From NCBI RefSeq assembly GCF_004801395.1, contig NZ_SSOA01000008.1, positions 62,001-126,000 of the forward strand: 64,000 bases of DNA, read 5' to 3'. Shown piece by piece: positions 44,550 to 53,048 of the stretch. The translations under genes and the position numbers were made by a program. Source of the DNA: Gillisella terrae. GTDB lineage: Bacteria; Pseudomonadota; Alphaproteobacteria; Rhizobiales; Rhizobiaceae. Within the stretch, counting starts at the first letter, position 1; every line of letters begins with the position of its first letter. The notes under the pieces are model-generated. The model made no database searches. It had not been told where the DNA came from and saw only the letters and a program-made list of their open reading frames with translations.

Positions 44550-45059
44550 TTACTGATTGAAATCGTTTCTGCCCTTGCCAAAGGCATTCGGCACTTGCCA
44601 ATCGCCATAGCGGTCGCGTTTGGGCCGAATTGGCATATCGAGATAAGGGCCGCCCGGCAGGCCGCCAATGCTGTCCTCCGGCTCACCGCCAGTCTTTTTC
44701 AAAAAGCGACCATCAACCCAGCCACTGATGCGCGGGCGATCATAGGTGGCAATGCGGCACCAATAGCCACCGCGGCTTTCCGTGCAGGTTTGCCGGTCCA
44801 CAGGCGTGCCTTCATTCAACGTGTTGATAATGCGAAAATTGGGTCCGGCACCAGACAGCACCGGAAGGTCCGAGCCTTTCGGCAGACCTGTGACATGCCA
44901 GAGATAGGGATCAGGCATGCCGGTGGTGGGTGTCCGGGTTTGGCTGTCGCCGTCATTCATGGGCGGCGCTTCGATGACAGATTGGCTCATGGCAGGAGAG
45001 GTCGCGCACATCCATCCGAGACTGGTGACAATGAGCCCCGCTTTGATTGTCAACTGCAT
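44550..45059 (-). CDS. Exported SH3-domain protein
   Basis: A 169-residue protein with a signal peptide (MQLTIKAGLIVTSLGWMCAT, cut near MSQS). The mature part has a bacterial SH3-like fold: LPKGSDLPVLSGAGPNFRII, then a Cys pair in RQTCTESRGGYWCRIATY and ISGWVDGRFLKK. The C-terminal tail is proline- and arginine-rich. Such domains bind peptides or cell-wall material in the periplasm; the exact role is unknown. The ATG at 45059 has AAGGAGAAGG before it. It is convergent with tal. Confidence 0.82.
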   Translation of the reverse strand: MQLTIKAGLIVTSLGWMCATSPAMSQSVIEAPPMNDGDSQTRTPTTGMPDPYLWHVTGLPKGSDLPVLSGAGPNFRIINTLNEGTPVDRQTCTESRGGYWCRIATYDRPRISGWVDGRFLKKTGGEPEDSIGGLPGGPYLDMPIRPKRDRYGDWQVPNAFGKGRNDFNQ

Positions 45060-45096
45060 TGCCTTCTCCTTAACATCCGCATGCCGGATCATGATA

Positions 45097-45140
45097 TTGC
45101 ATAATTCTATAAATCAGAATCGGTTTAAGGAATTATGCAG
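45097..45140. repeat. Dispersed palindromic repeat, module B (copy 4)
   Basis: TTGCATAATTC and GAATTATGCAG as outer arms with an imperfect inner stem (AAATCAGAATCGGTTT). There is no module A beside it. It sits just upstream of the SH3-domain gene. Confidence 0.8.
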
Positions 45141-45331
45141 CAGTGGCTGCGGCTTCTGGTTAAAACGTGCTGGGGGACGGACGTGATCGTATTTTAACGG
45201 CTGTCGTGCTCTATCTGCGGTTCTCTTGCGACAAAAAGCTGATATATCTTTGAAAAGGATAGACGTGTCCTTATCCATCTCCGAAAAGATTTTCATTTTT
45301 CGAGAGCGAACTCCAGACTTCGATGGCGTGA

Positions 45332-46216
45332 ATGAAATCGAACCCGCTTGGCTATCTCTTTGCGTTCATCGCTTTCACGGTCTTTTCCATTCAGGATGGC
45401 ATTTCCAAACATCTGGGTGACAGTTATTCGCCGATTGTGGTGGCCACGGTGCGCTATTGGGCCTTTGCCGCCTTTGCGCTTGTTATGGCCGCACGCTCCA
45501 AACAGGGCTTCAAGGTTGCGCTCAAAAGCACACGTCCTGTCTTGCAGATTGTGCGCGGTTTGCTGCTGGGTACGCAGATTCTGGTGTCGATATCTGCCTT
45601 TTATTATGTCGGGCTCGGTCAATCGCAGGCGATTTTTGCCTCCGGGCCGATTTTCATTGCCCTTTTGTCTGTTCCGCTGCTGGGCGAGAAAGTGGGCTGG
45701 CGGCGCTGGACGGCGATTTGTGTGGGGCTGGTCGGCGTGTTGCTGATTTTGTCACCGCGATCGGGAAGCTTTAACCCGGTGATGATTTTGCCGTTGATTT
45801 GCGCCGTATCTGGTGCGTTTTATGGCATCCTGACCCGGCTGGTCAGCCGCACGGATCCGCCCGTTACCAGCTTTTTTTACATGTGCATGGTCGGCTTTGT
45901 CGGGGCCAATTGCCTGGCACCTTTTTATTTTACGGCGGTTGCGCCTGCGGACTGGTTCTGGCTGGCGGCTCTTTGTTGCACGGGTATTGTCGGGCACCTT
46001 TGCCTGATCAAAGCCTATGAAAAGCTCGATGCGGTGGTGCTGCAACCGATTGGATATTTTCAGCTGGTGCTGGGATCGCTAATCGCCGTGGTTGTTTTTC
46101 AAGAGACGTTAAAAGTCAATATGGTGATTGGATCGATCATCGTTGTGGCGGCAGGTCTCTTCACCGTTTGGCGCGAACATGTGGTGTCGCGCCGGGCGAG
46201 CAACGCTAAAACCTGA
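45332..46216 (+). CDS. EamA (DMT superfamily) transporter
   Basis: A 294-residue inner-membrane protein with about ten helices in two EamA repeats. The first repeat holds FTVFSIQDGISKHLG and ends SVPLLGEKVGWRRWTAICVGLVGVLLIL. The second holds AVSGAFYGILTRLVSRTDPP and ends GSLIAVVVFQETLKVNMVIGSIIVVAAGLFTVWRE. This group exports metabolites such as amino acids; the substrate cannot be read here. No strong ribosome site precedes the ATG. It stands alone. Confidence 0.88.
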   Translation: MKSNPLGYLFAFIAFTVFSIQDGISKHLGDSYSPIVVATVRYWAFAAFALVMAARSKQGFKVALKSTRPVLQIVRGLLLGTQILVSISAFYYVGLGQSQAIFASGPIFIALLSVPLLGEKVGWRRWTAICVGLVGVLLILSPRSGSFNPVMILPLICAVSGAFYGILTRLVSRTDPPVTSFFYMCMVGFVGANCLAPFYFTAVAPADWFWLAALCCTGIVGHLCLIKAYEKLDAVVLQPIGYFQLVLGSLIAVVVFQETLKVNMVIGSIIVVAAGLFTVWREHVVSRRASNAKT

Positions 46217-46395
46217 ATTTTATTCAATTTTTAGATGTAACCACGCGTTAACTACGCTGGTAAATTCCACCGTCTGTTGTGGCCCCTTACCGCCGAAATT
46301 AAGTGTTCCGCAATGCAATGAAGCCAATTGTCTCTTCAAGAGAAGTTGGAAAGGCGTGAAACAATGCGCCTTTTCCGCGGGATGTGGGTATCCTC

Positions 46396-47451
46396 ATGAA
46401 GAAACTATTTGGCAAAATCCGCCTGACGCGGAAAATGTTATGGATATTTATCGGCGTATGCGTGGTGTGCAATGCCACGGGTGCGGCTGCCGTTTTCATT
46501 GGACGTGATCGACTGATCGGCCCATCCTATGCCGATTTGAATGGTCTTTCATGCATGGAGGTTGGCTCGGTTGATATTCATCACAAAGATCAGGTCTGGG
46601 TGCGCAAATACGTTTCTGTTGATCACGCCGATGGTGTAAATCGCATCAAAACTGCGTTGCGGGTGGCAAAAGCCGTTGCCGATAGCCGCAAAGTTGATCT
46701 GGTGCAGGTGGTGGTGCTCGATAAAAATGGCCCGACCGATCGTTCAGGCATCCGCGGCCACGCCATCGGGGCGGATGTTGTCTATATTCGGGATCCCAAG
46801 GCGCTTCCTTCGGGCGTGAACCGGCCAAAACTCACGGCGCGCTATGTGGATGCTAACGCGACAATCAACGGCGATTTTTACGGCACCACGGTGAACCTGC
46901 CAACCAACAATGCTGCGGCCATTATGGCCAAGATGACAGACAAGGTTGAATGCGAGAAGCCTGTTCCAGTTCTGCCCGAAGGCGAGCTGAAGGCCAAGGC
47001 CAGCGAAGGTGAAAAGGCAGCACCGGCCGAAAGCGCCCATGGTGGTGAAGGGGGCGCTGATGCAAAGCCAGCAGGCGAACACGGCACTGAGGCGGCAACG
47101 CCTGCCCCTGCGGAAGAAAAGCCCGGCATGATTGCCTCCATCAAGAACATGATTTTTGGAGCGGAAGAAAAGCCAGCGACTGACGCCCATGGCGACGCAC
47201 AGCCAGCGGTGCCAAACATCGAAGGACCAAAGGCCGAGGCGCAGCCAAATTCGCATAGTGGCGAGGCATCTGCGAAAAAGCCTGAAGATCATGCCACACC
47301 AGAGCCTGTGACAAAGCCCGCAGAGATTGTTGCGACTGTCGAGCCGGTGGTCGATAACAGCGTGCTGACCTCTGTGAAGTCGATGATCTTTGGAGGCAAA
47401 AAATCCGAAGAGAATAGCAAGCCGGTGGTGGTAGACCAAAAGTCACATTAA
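46396..47451 (+). CDS. Membrane-anchored protein of unknown function with a twin SMIFG motif
   Basis: A 351-residue protein I do not recognise. A short basic head and one hydrophobic segment (LWIFIGVCVVCNATGAAAVF, about 14-33) form an uncleaved anchor or signal. Residues 40-190 look like a folded periplasmic domain with two cysteines (LNGLSCMEV and DKVECEKP). The rest is low-complexity, rich in Ala, Glu, Pro and Lys. It carries two copies of one motif: SIKNMIFGAEEKP and SVKSMIFGGKKSEE. The tail could span the periplasm, with the motifs as docking sites. The start is uncertain; a GTG lies 12 bases upstream. Confidence 0.72.
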   Translation: MKKLFGKIRLTRKMLWIFIGVCVVCNATGAAAVFIGRDRLIGPSYADLNGLSCMEVGSVDIHHKDQVWVRKYVSVDHADGVNRIKTALRVAKAVADSRKVDLVQVVVLDKNGPTDRSGIRGHAIGADVVYIRDPKALPSGVNRPKLTARYVDANATINGDFYGTTVNLPTNNAAAIMAKMTDKVECEKPVPVLPEGELKAKASEGEKAAPAESAHGGEGGADAKPAGEHGTEAATPAPAEEKPGMIASIKNMIFGAEEKPATDAHGDAQPAVPNIEGPKAEAQPNSHSGEASAKKPEDHATPEPVTKPAEIVATVEPVVDNSVLTSVKSMIFGGKKSEENSKPVVVDQKSH

Positions 47452-47470
47452 AGGTTGTTGAGGAAACCAT

Positions 47471-47506
47471 ACAGCGCCGTGCGCCAAATATGGCGCACGG
47501 CGCTGT
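47471..47506. repeat. Dispersed palindromic repeat, module A (copy 5 unit)
   Basis: ACAGCGCCGTGCGCCA and TGGCGCACGGCGCTGT are perfect 16-base arms around AATA. This is the most symmetric A module in the window. The 15-base spacer to module B is 47507-47521. Confidence 0.88.
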
Positions 47507-47521
47507 AACACATTTAATCTG

Positions 47522-47569
47522 CTGCATAATTTTCACCTTAAATCGATTCCGATTTAAGGAATTATGCAG
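47522..47569. repeat. Dispersed palindromic repeat, module B (copy 5 unit)
   Basis: CTGCATAATT and AATTATGCAG outer arms with inner CCTTAAATCG and CGATTTAAGG-like arms (one mismatch). Directly follows module A and the spacer, in the order seen in copy 2. Confidence 0.88.
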
Positions 47570-47610
47570 TAGCCTCCGGCTTTTCTGATCAGACGGTCCC
47601 TATGGAAATG

Positions 47611-47649
47611 AAAAAAGCCCGCCGCGATCCTCTCGCGGCGGGCTTTTTT
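47611..47649. terminator. Strong bidirectional terminator
   Basis: GCCCGCCGCGA (47617-47627) pairs with TCGCGGCGGGC (47632-47642), flanked by six A on the left and seven T on the right. It serves lysS on the minus strand and stops transcription coming from the plus strand. Confidence 0.9.
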
Positions 47650-47675
47650 TGGTGGGTGGGTGGGGGGCTTTCTGA

Positions 47676-49172
47676 TCAGTCTGCTTTGGCGCGGCGGGCC
47701 GGGAACAGAATGATGTCGCGGATCGATGGCGCGTTGGTCAACAGCATGATCAAGCGGTCGACGCCGATGCCAAGGCCGCCAGCCGGTGGCATGCCCTGAT
47801 CAATGGCGTCGAGGAATTCATCGTCAAGCTGCTTGTCTTTTTCGCCTCGGGCATGGGCCTGCTCAAGCTGCTCGACCATGCGCTTGCGCTGCTCTTCCGG
47901 GTCGTTCAGCTCAGAGAAGGCGTTGCCGATTTCCCAGGCGTTGCAATAGGTTTCAAACCGCTCGACCAGACGTGGCTCGCCGGGGACTTCCTTGGCGAAA
48001 GGCGAAATGTCTTTCGGGAAATGGGTGACATGGCTTGGCTGGATCAGCGTGCCTTCGACCTTTTCTTCAAAGATGAAGGACAGGCATTCGCCCCAGGTCC
48101 AGTCTTTTTCAACCGCAAAACCTGCGGCCTTGGATGCCGCACGGGCTTCCTCGTCGGTCTTGATGGCCAGGAAATCAATGCCGGTGGCCTCCTTGACGGC
48201 ATCGGGCATCGGCACGCGCTTGAACGGGCCCTTGAAGGAGATTTCCTTGTCACCAAAGGCAAATTCAGTGGAGCCGTGGATGCGCATGGCCAGATCAGCG
48301 AACAGGCGTTCCACCAGATCCATCACATCTTCATAGTCGGCGTAAGCCCAGTAGCATTCCATCATGGTGAATTCTGGATTATGCCGTGTGGAGACACCTT
48401 CATTGCGGAAGTTGCGGTTGATTTCAAAAATCTTGTCGGACAGGCCCGACACCAGCGTGCGCTTGAGGAAGAGTTCCGGCGCAATGCGCAGATACATGTC
48501 CTGCTTCAGCGTGTTGTGGTGGGTCTTGAACGGATCGGCAGACGCACCGCCGTAGATGGATTGCAGCATGGGGGTTTCCACCTCCATGAAGCCGTCGCTC
48601 TCCATAAAGCGGCGAATGCCGGAGACGATTTTGGAGCGCTGTTGAAAGCGCAGCTTGGATTCCTCATTGGTGAGAATATCCAGATGGCGCTTGCGATAGC
48701 GCACCTCGATGTCTGCCACGCCGTGGTATTTCTCCGGCATGGGCAGCAGCGTCTTGGTCAGCATGGTGATGGTTTCGGCATTGATGGTCAGCTCACCACG
48801 CTTGGTGCGGCGAACCTGACCTGTGACGCCGATAATATCACCGAGATCGATCATCGGCAGCATGGCGCGGGCCGCTTCCGGTGTCGTGTCCTTGTGGCTG
48901 AAAATCTGGATCTTGCCCGATGCATCGCGCAGGTCCATGAACATGCCGGAATTGCGCGAGGAATAGATGCGGCCAGCCACCGTCACCGTCTCGCCGGTCT
49001 CCGTGTCCGGCTCCAGCTCGGCGTATTTTTCCGCCAGTTCCGCTGTGGTTGTGGTGCGGTGAAAATGGGCGGGGTAGACATCGCCAATTTGTTCGCGCAG
49101 CAGCGCCAGTTTCTGGCGGCGCACTTCGGTGGCGTCGGAGGAGAGGGCGGTTTCGGTCTTTGTTTCGGTCAT
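47676..49172 (-). CDS. lysS: Lysyl-tRNA synthetase, class II
   Basis: Charges tRNA-Lys. The 498-residue protein has the N-terminal OB-fold (VTVAGRIYSSRNSGMFMDLRD). The class II catalytic core follows, with motif 2 in FRNEGVSTRHNPEFTMMECYWAY (about 255-277) and motif 3 in GMPPAGGLGIGVDRLIMLL near the end. It follows gltX by 79 bases on the same strand and ends in a strong terminator, so the two synthetase genes likely form an operon. A small CCCTC/GAGGG hairpin lies in the gap. Confidence 0.97.
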   Translation of the reverse strand: MTETKTETALSSDATEVRRQKLALLREQIGDVYPAHFHRTTTTAELAEKYAELEPDTETGETVTVAGRIYSSRNSGMFMDLRDASGKIQIFSHKDTTPEAARAMLPMIDLGDIIGVTGQVRRTKRGELTINAETITMLTKTLLPMPEKYHGVADIEVRYRKRHLDILTNEESKLRFQQRSKIVSGIRRFMESDGFMEVETPMLQSIYGGASADPFKTHHNTLKQDMYLRIAPELFLKRTLVSGLSDKIFEINRNFRNEGVSTRHNPEFTMMECYWAYADYEDVMDLVERLFADLAMRIHGSTEFAFGDKEISFKGPFKRVPMPDAVKEATGIDFLAIKTDEEARAASKAAGFAVEKDWTWGECLSFIFEEKVEGTLIQPSHVTHFPKDISPFAKEVPGEPRLVERFETYCNAWEIGNAFSELNDPEEQRKRMVEQLEQAHARGEKDKQLDDEFLDAIDQGMPPAGGLGIGVDRLIMLLTNAPSIRDIILFPARRAKAD

Positions 49173-49251
49173 CTTGGTCGCCTATCGGGCACGGAATTTG
49201 AGATCAAGGGTGGTCACCCTCCCCGGTCGAGGGAGGGATGTGTTGCGCCAA

Positions 49252-50706
49252 TCAGGCGGCACCAACCATAGTTTTCAGCACTTGAATGGCCACTTTAAGA
49301 CGCTGACGCACCACAGAGCGGCCCAACAGCGCCATGCTGTCAAACAGCGGAAGTGAGCGCTGGCTGCCAGACACGGCCACAAACAGCGGCGGTGTCACCA
49401 CGCGCAGCTTCTTGCCCATGCGCTCCGAGATGGCGCGCAGCTCTTCTTCAATGGTCGCCACATTCCATTCCAGAATTTTTTCCAGATCGGCCTGTACGGT
49501 GGTGACGATTTCCAATGTATCGGCAGGCGTGGTCTTGAGCCCGGCAAAAGAAGCGGGCGTCAGGCCGACATCGTTGGAGAGCATGAAGCCTGCAAGGTTT
49601 GGCAATTCGCCCAGCTTGGTCACGCGGCTCTGCGCCAGTTTCAGGGCTTCGGTCAGGCGGTCATTTTCGGATGCCCACTCAAACACCCGGCCCAAAAACT
49701 CTTCCGGTGTCAGCTTTTCGCGCAGCCAGCGGCCGTTCAGCCAATCCAATTTCTGAATGTCGAAAATCGCACCGGCCTTGGAGAGATTGTCTGGGTCGAA
49801 ATTGGCAATCAGCTGGTCCATGTCCAAAAGCTCTTCGCCTTCGGCGATTTGCATGAAGAACAGGCCCAGGAAGTTCATCAGTGCTTCTGGCAGATAGCCC
49901 AGTGCCGAATAATAGGAAATCGAGGTCGGGTTCTTGCGCTTCGACAGTTTGGATTTGTCGGCATTGCGCATCAGGCTGAGGTGCATGAACACCGGCGGCT
50001 CAAGGCCGAGATATTTGTAGATCAGGATGTGCTTTGGCACCGAGGCCAGCCACTCTTCACCACGGGCCACATGGGTGATTTTCATCAGATGGTCATCGAC
50101 CACATTGGCCATATGGTAGGTCGGCATGCCGTCTGCCTTGAGCAGAACCTGCATATCGACGCTTTCCCACGGAATCGACACATCGCCATAAACGCCATCG
50201 TGGAAATCACAAGAGCCGGAGGTGGGGATTTTCAGGCGCACAACCGAAGGCTCACCGGCTTCCATGCGGGCGGTGACTTCTTCGGCTTTCAAATTCAGGC
50301 AGTGGCCGTCATAGCCGGGCGGCTTGCCAGCAGCGCGCTGGGCTTCGCGCATCTGCTCCAGCCGCTCCGGCGTGCAGAAACAGCGAAATGCATTGCCTTC
50401 ATTGACCATTTTATCGACGAAGGGACGATAGGTGTCCTTGCGCTCCGACTGGCGGTATGGGCCATAAGGGCCACCCACATCCGGGCCTTCGGCCCAGGAC
50501 AAGCCGGTCCATTTCAGCGCATCCAGCACCTTTTGCTCAAACTCAGCCGTGGAGCGGGTCGCATCGGTATCTTCGATACGCAGGATGAACTCGCCACCGT
50601 GTTTTTTGGCAAACAGATAGTTGAACAGCGCGATGTAGGCGGTGCCAACATGGGGCTCGCCAGTGGGAGATGGAGCAATGCGGACGCGGACGCCGGAAGT
50701 GGTCAT
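49252..50706 (-). CDS. gltX: Glutamyl-tRNA synthetase
   Basis: Charges tRNA-Glu, and in most alphaproteobacteria also tRNA-Gln for later amidation (family knowledge). The 484-residue class I enzyme has the HIGH-type motif as PTGEPHVGTAY (about 13-23) with FILRIEDTDATRS, and the KMSKS-type motif as SKLSKRKNPTS (about 250-260). Many alphaproteobacteria carry two GltX paralogs; this copy next to lysS may be one of a pair, which cannot be settled here. It is the first gene of the minus-strand pair. Confidence 0.95.
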   Translation of the reverse strand: MTTSGVRVRIAPSPTGEPHVGTAYIALFNYLFAKKHGGEFILRIEDTDATRSTAEFEQKVLDALKWTGLSWAEGPDVGGPYGPYRQSERKDTYRPFVDKMVNEGNAFRCFCTPERLEQMREAQRAAGKPPGYDGHCLNLKAEEVTARMEAGEPSVVRLKIPTSGSCDFHDGVYGDVSIPWESVDMQVLLKADGMPTYHMANVVDDHLMKITHVARGEEWLASVPKHILIYKYLGLEPPVFMHLSLMRNADKSKLSKRKNPTSISYYSALGYLPEALMNFLGLFFMQIAEGEELLDMDQLIANFDPDNLSKAGAIFDIQKLDWLNGRWLREKLTPEEFLGRVFEWASENDRLTEALKLAQSRVTKLGELPNLAGFMLSNDVGLTPASFAGLKTTPADTLEIVTTVQADLEKILEWNVATIEEELRAISERMGKKLRVVTPPLFVAVSGSQRSLPLFDSMALLGRSVVRQRLKVAIQVLKTMVGAA

Positions 50707-50884
50707 GGTTTTTCTCGTATTCGCATTCAGGCGGCCAAACGGGCACCTTGAGAATGATGATGTTAAAAAATGCAGAAATGCCCTTGGCAGGCATATTTTT
50801 CAGCAAATTTCCTTGTGCTTGCCTTAGGCCATATTCAAGGCCAAGCGTCAAGGAAAACCCATGAAACGCCCGCGCAGGTTAAGA

Positions 50885-51110
50885 CTGGCGTGGCTTATAA
50901 TAAAAATGGATTTGCGTGGAACCATTTTGAGCCACTCGCGTTTTTAGATCATAACACAGGTTGTGCCACGTATAGATGACGATAACAGCTGCGGCCGCCT
51001 TACCGCTTTTGACGTGATATATATGTGGCAACGGTTCCGCACTAACCGCGCAACCTTTGTTATGAAACCCTCCCCCAAGAGAGCCTGCGTACCCCACGCA
51101 GGCTCTTTTT
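50885..51110 (+). ncRNA. Possible small RNA ending in an orphan terminator
   Basis: A plus-strand segment with no protein frame. GTGGCT (50890-50895) can pair with AGCCAC (50930-50935), and inside it AAAATGG (50904-50910) with CCATTTT. CGGTT and AACCG pair at 51032-51048. It closes with a strong intrinsic terminator, before which the unpaired C-rich tract CCCTCCCCC could bind ribosome sites of mRNAs. A clear promoter was not found, so limits are rough. Confidence 0.35.
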
Positions 51111-51112
51111 CT
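51080..51112 (+). terminator. Orphan intrinsic terminator (plus strand)
   Basis: AGAGCCTGCGT (51080-51090) and ACGCAGGCTCT (51096-51106) form a perfect 11-bp stem followed by TTTTTCTTTT. No plus-strand gene ends near it; it may also serve the minus strand after the SLC13 gene poorly, since the A tract on that side is weak. Confidence 0.85.
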
Positions 51113-51177
51113 TTTAAGAGCATCAATGCCCCCTCATCATGAGCGGAGGACACGTCGCCCTGATTGATCGTTTTAGG

Positions 51178-52938
51178 TCACTTTATCGGCCAGAACAGAA
51201 TGAGGGTGGGGATGGCAACCACGATGATCAAAAATGACAGGGGCAGGCCAAGCCGTGGATAATCGCTAAAGCGATAGCCGCCCGGTCCCATCACTAGCGT
51301 GTTGCATTGATGGCCAATGGGGGTGAGAAAATCACAGCCCGCGCCAATGGCCACCGCCATCAGGAAGGCTTCGGGCCGATAGCCCAGATTTTGCGCAAAG
51401 CTTGCGGCAATCGGGGCCATGACCAGAACGGTGGCGGCGTTGTTGAGAAAGGGTGTGACGGCCATGGCGGTGACCAAAATCAGCGTCAACGCGCCATAGG
51501 GCGGAAGATTATGGGCAACATCACCAAGCCAGGCGGCAATGACGTCGCTGGCACCGGTTGTGCGCAAGGTGTCACTGACCGGAATCAGCGCTGCCAGCAT
51601 CACCAGAATGGGGCCGTCCACGGCCTGATAAAGGTCATTGAGCGGAATGACCCGAAAAACCACCATGGCAACAGCGGCGGCAAAAAACGCAACCGCCACG
51701 GGCGCAATACCGAGCGCTGTTGACCCCATGGCGGCAATCAGGATCAAAACAGGGATCAACATGCTGCGGGTGGTGCCCAGCAAAATCTCGCGCTCGGCCA
51801 AAGGCAGACAGCCCAATTCTTTCAGCACAGCCGGCAACGCCTTGCGATGGCCTTGCAACACCACAACATCGCCGGGCCGCAGCATCACTTCGGCCAGACG
51901 CTCCTTGATGCGCTTGCCCTTGCGGCTGACGGCAAGAAGGTTGATCCCATAGGTATTGAAGAGCGAAATATCGCGCGCCGACAGGCCTTTGAGGGTTGAG
52001 GTTGGGCCAATCACCGCTTCAATCGCCGTCACTTCATTGCTGGAACCGCCTTTCTTGCCGGAAAGCTTGAGGGCGGACTGGCTGACCACCCGGTCCAATG
52101 CCTCGGAAGGGCCTTCGAGCAACAACGTGTCATTGGCTTGCAGCACGATATCGGGGAAGGGCGAGATACGGCTGTGGCCCCGCAAAATTGCCGTGGCAAT
52201 GACCTCGCCAGAGGCGGGGCTAAGCAGATCACGCAGCGGCTTTCCCTTGAGGTTTGAGCCTTCGGGCAGGGTCGCTTCGGTGACAAAATTGGAACTGCCG
52301 AGCGCTTCTTGCACGGTTGGGTTCTGGTTTTGCCGCTTAGGCACCAGCCAGTAGAAAAACATCAGAAAGACCACACCTGCGGCAGCAAGCGTTGCCCCCA
52401 CCGGGGTGAAGTCGAACATGGTAAAGGGCGTGCCAGTCAATTCGCCTCGCAGTCGCGAGACGACAATATTGGGTGAGGTGCCGATTTGAGTCATCAATCC
52501 ACCCAGCAGGGCACCAAAGGCCATGGGCATCAGAAATATCGATGGAGGGTTGTTGGATTTACGGGCAAATTGAAAGGCAACCGGCATCATGATCGCCAAA
52601 GCGCCGATGTTTTTGATGAAGGCTGACAGCACCGTAACCGTCAGCACCAAAAGCAACATCTGGGCGCGCAGCGAAGTCAGATTGGGAAAGAATTTCTTGA
52701 TGGCGGCATCAACAAGGCCGGAGCGGGCCACGCCCGCGCTGACCACAAGGGCGCTGCCAACAATGATAACAATGTCATCCGAAAAGCCGGAAAAGGCCTT
52801 GTCTGATGGCACGAGGCCAAGCGCAACGGCTGCCAGCAGGGTGAGCCCGGCGACCACGTCATAGCGTATCTTGTCCCACATGAATGCGAGCATCATGACG
52901 CCGATAACGGAAAAGGCGAGAATCTGTTGATGTGTCAT
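51178..52938 (-). CDS. SLC13-type permease with two TrkA-C domains
   Basis: A 586-residue inner-membrane carrier of the divalent anion:Na+ symporter / CitM group. About six helices come first (WDKIRYDVVAGLTLLAAVALGLV and MPMAFGALLGGLMTQIGTSPNIV, a conserved SNT-like motif). Two soluble TrkA-C domains follow (about 215-380; LEGPSEALDRVV and LQGHRKALPAVL end them), then the second helix block with FLNNAATVLVMAPIA and GAGCDFLTPIGHQCNTLVMGPGGY. Sulfate, carboxylate or similar anions are possible substrates. The ATG at 52938 opens MTHQQILAFSVIGVMML. It is 110 bases downstream of terC. Confidence 0.9.
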   Translation of the reverse strand: MTHQQILAFSVIGVMMLAFMWDKIRYDVVAGLTLLAAVALGLVPSDKAFSGFSDDIVIIVGSALVVSAGVARSGLVDAAIKKFFPNLTSLRAQMLLLVLTVTVLSAFIKNIGALAIMMPVAFQFARKSNNPPSIFLMPMAFGALLGGLMTQIGTSPNIVVSRLRGELTGTPFTMFDFTPVGATLAAAGVVFLMFFYWLVPKRQNQNPTVQEALGSSNFVTEATLPEGSNLKGKPLRDLLSPASGEVIATAILRGHSRISPFPDIVLQANDTLLLEGPSEALDRVVSQSALKLSGKKGGSSNEVTAIEAVIGPTSTLKGLSARDISLFNTYGINLLAVSRKGKRIKERLAEVMLRPGDVVVLQGHRKALPAVLKELGCLPLAEREILLGTTRSMLIPVLILIAAMGSTALGIAPVAVAFFAAAVAMVVFRVIPLNDLYQAVDGPILVMLAALIPVSDTLRTTGASDVIAAWLGDVAHNLPPYGALTLILVTAMAVTPFLNNAATVLVMAPIAASFAQNLGYRPEAFLMAVAIGAGCDFLTPIGHQCNTLVMGPGGYRFSDYPRLGLPLSFLIIVVAIPTLILFWPIK

Positions 52939-53048
52939 GGATGTCCCGATGGTGCGAGGTCTTTGGCAGAATGCATCACACGGCGCATTTGTTCCAGCGT
53001 AGGTGCATGGCCAATCGCTGATCGACCATGCTGAGCGCCTGACAGACA

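Larger units (their letters stand above)
50707..51177. other. Intergenic stretch upstream of gltX with structured segments
   Basis: No protein gene is credible here. The first part should hold the gltX promoter. From about 50890 there are nested inverted repeats, a CGGTT/AACCG hairpin (51032-51048) and an orphan terminator (51080-51110), described separately as a possible small RNA. Confidence 0.5.

Noticed and set aside
49205..49235. Terminator between gltX and lysS
   Set aside because: A CCCTC/GAGGG hairpin exists in the gap, but there is no T tract on the minus strand, so read-through is expected.
47853..49271. 472-codon plus-strand frame opposite lysS
   Set aside because: It lies inside the secure lysS gene and its composition is typical of a shadow frame.
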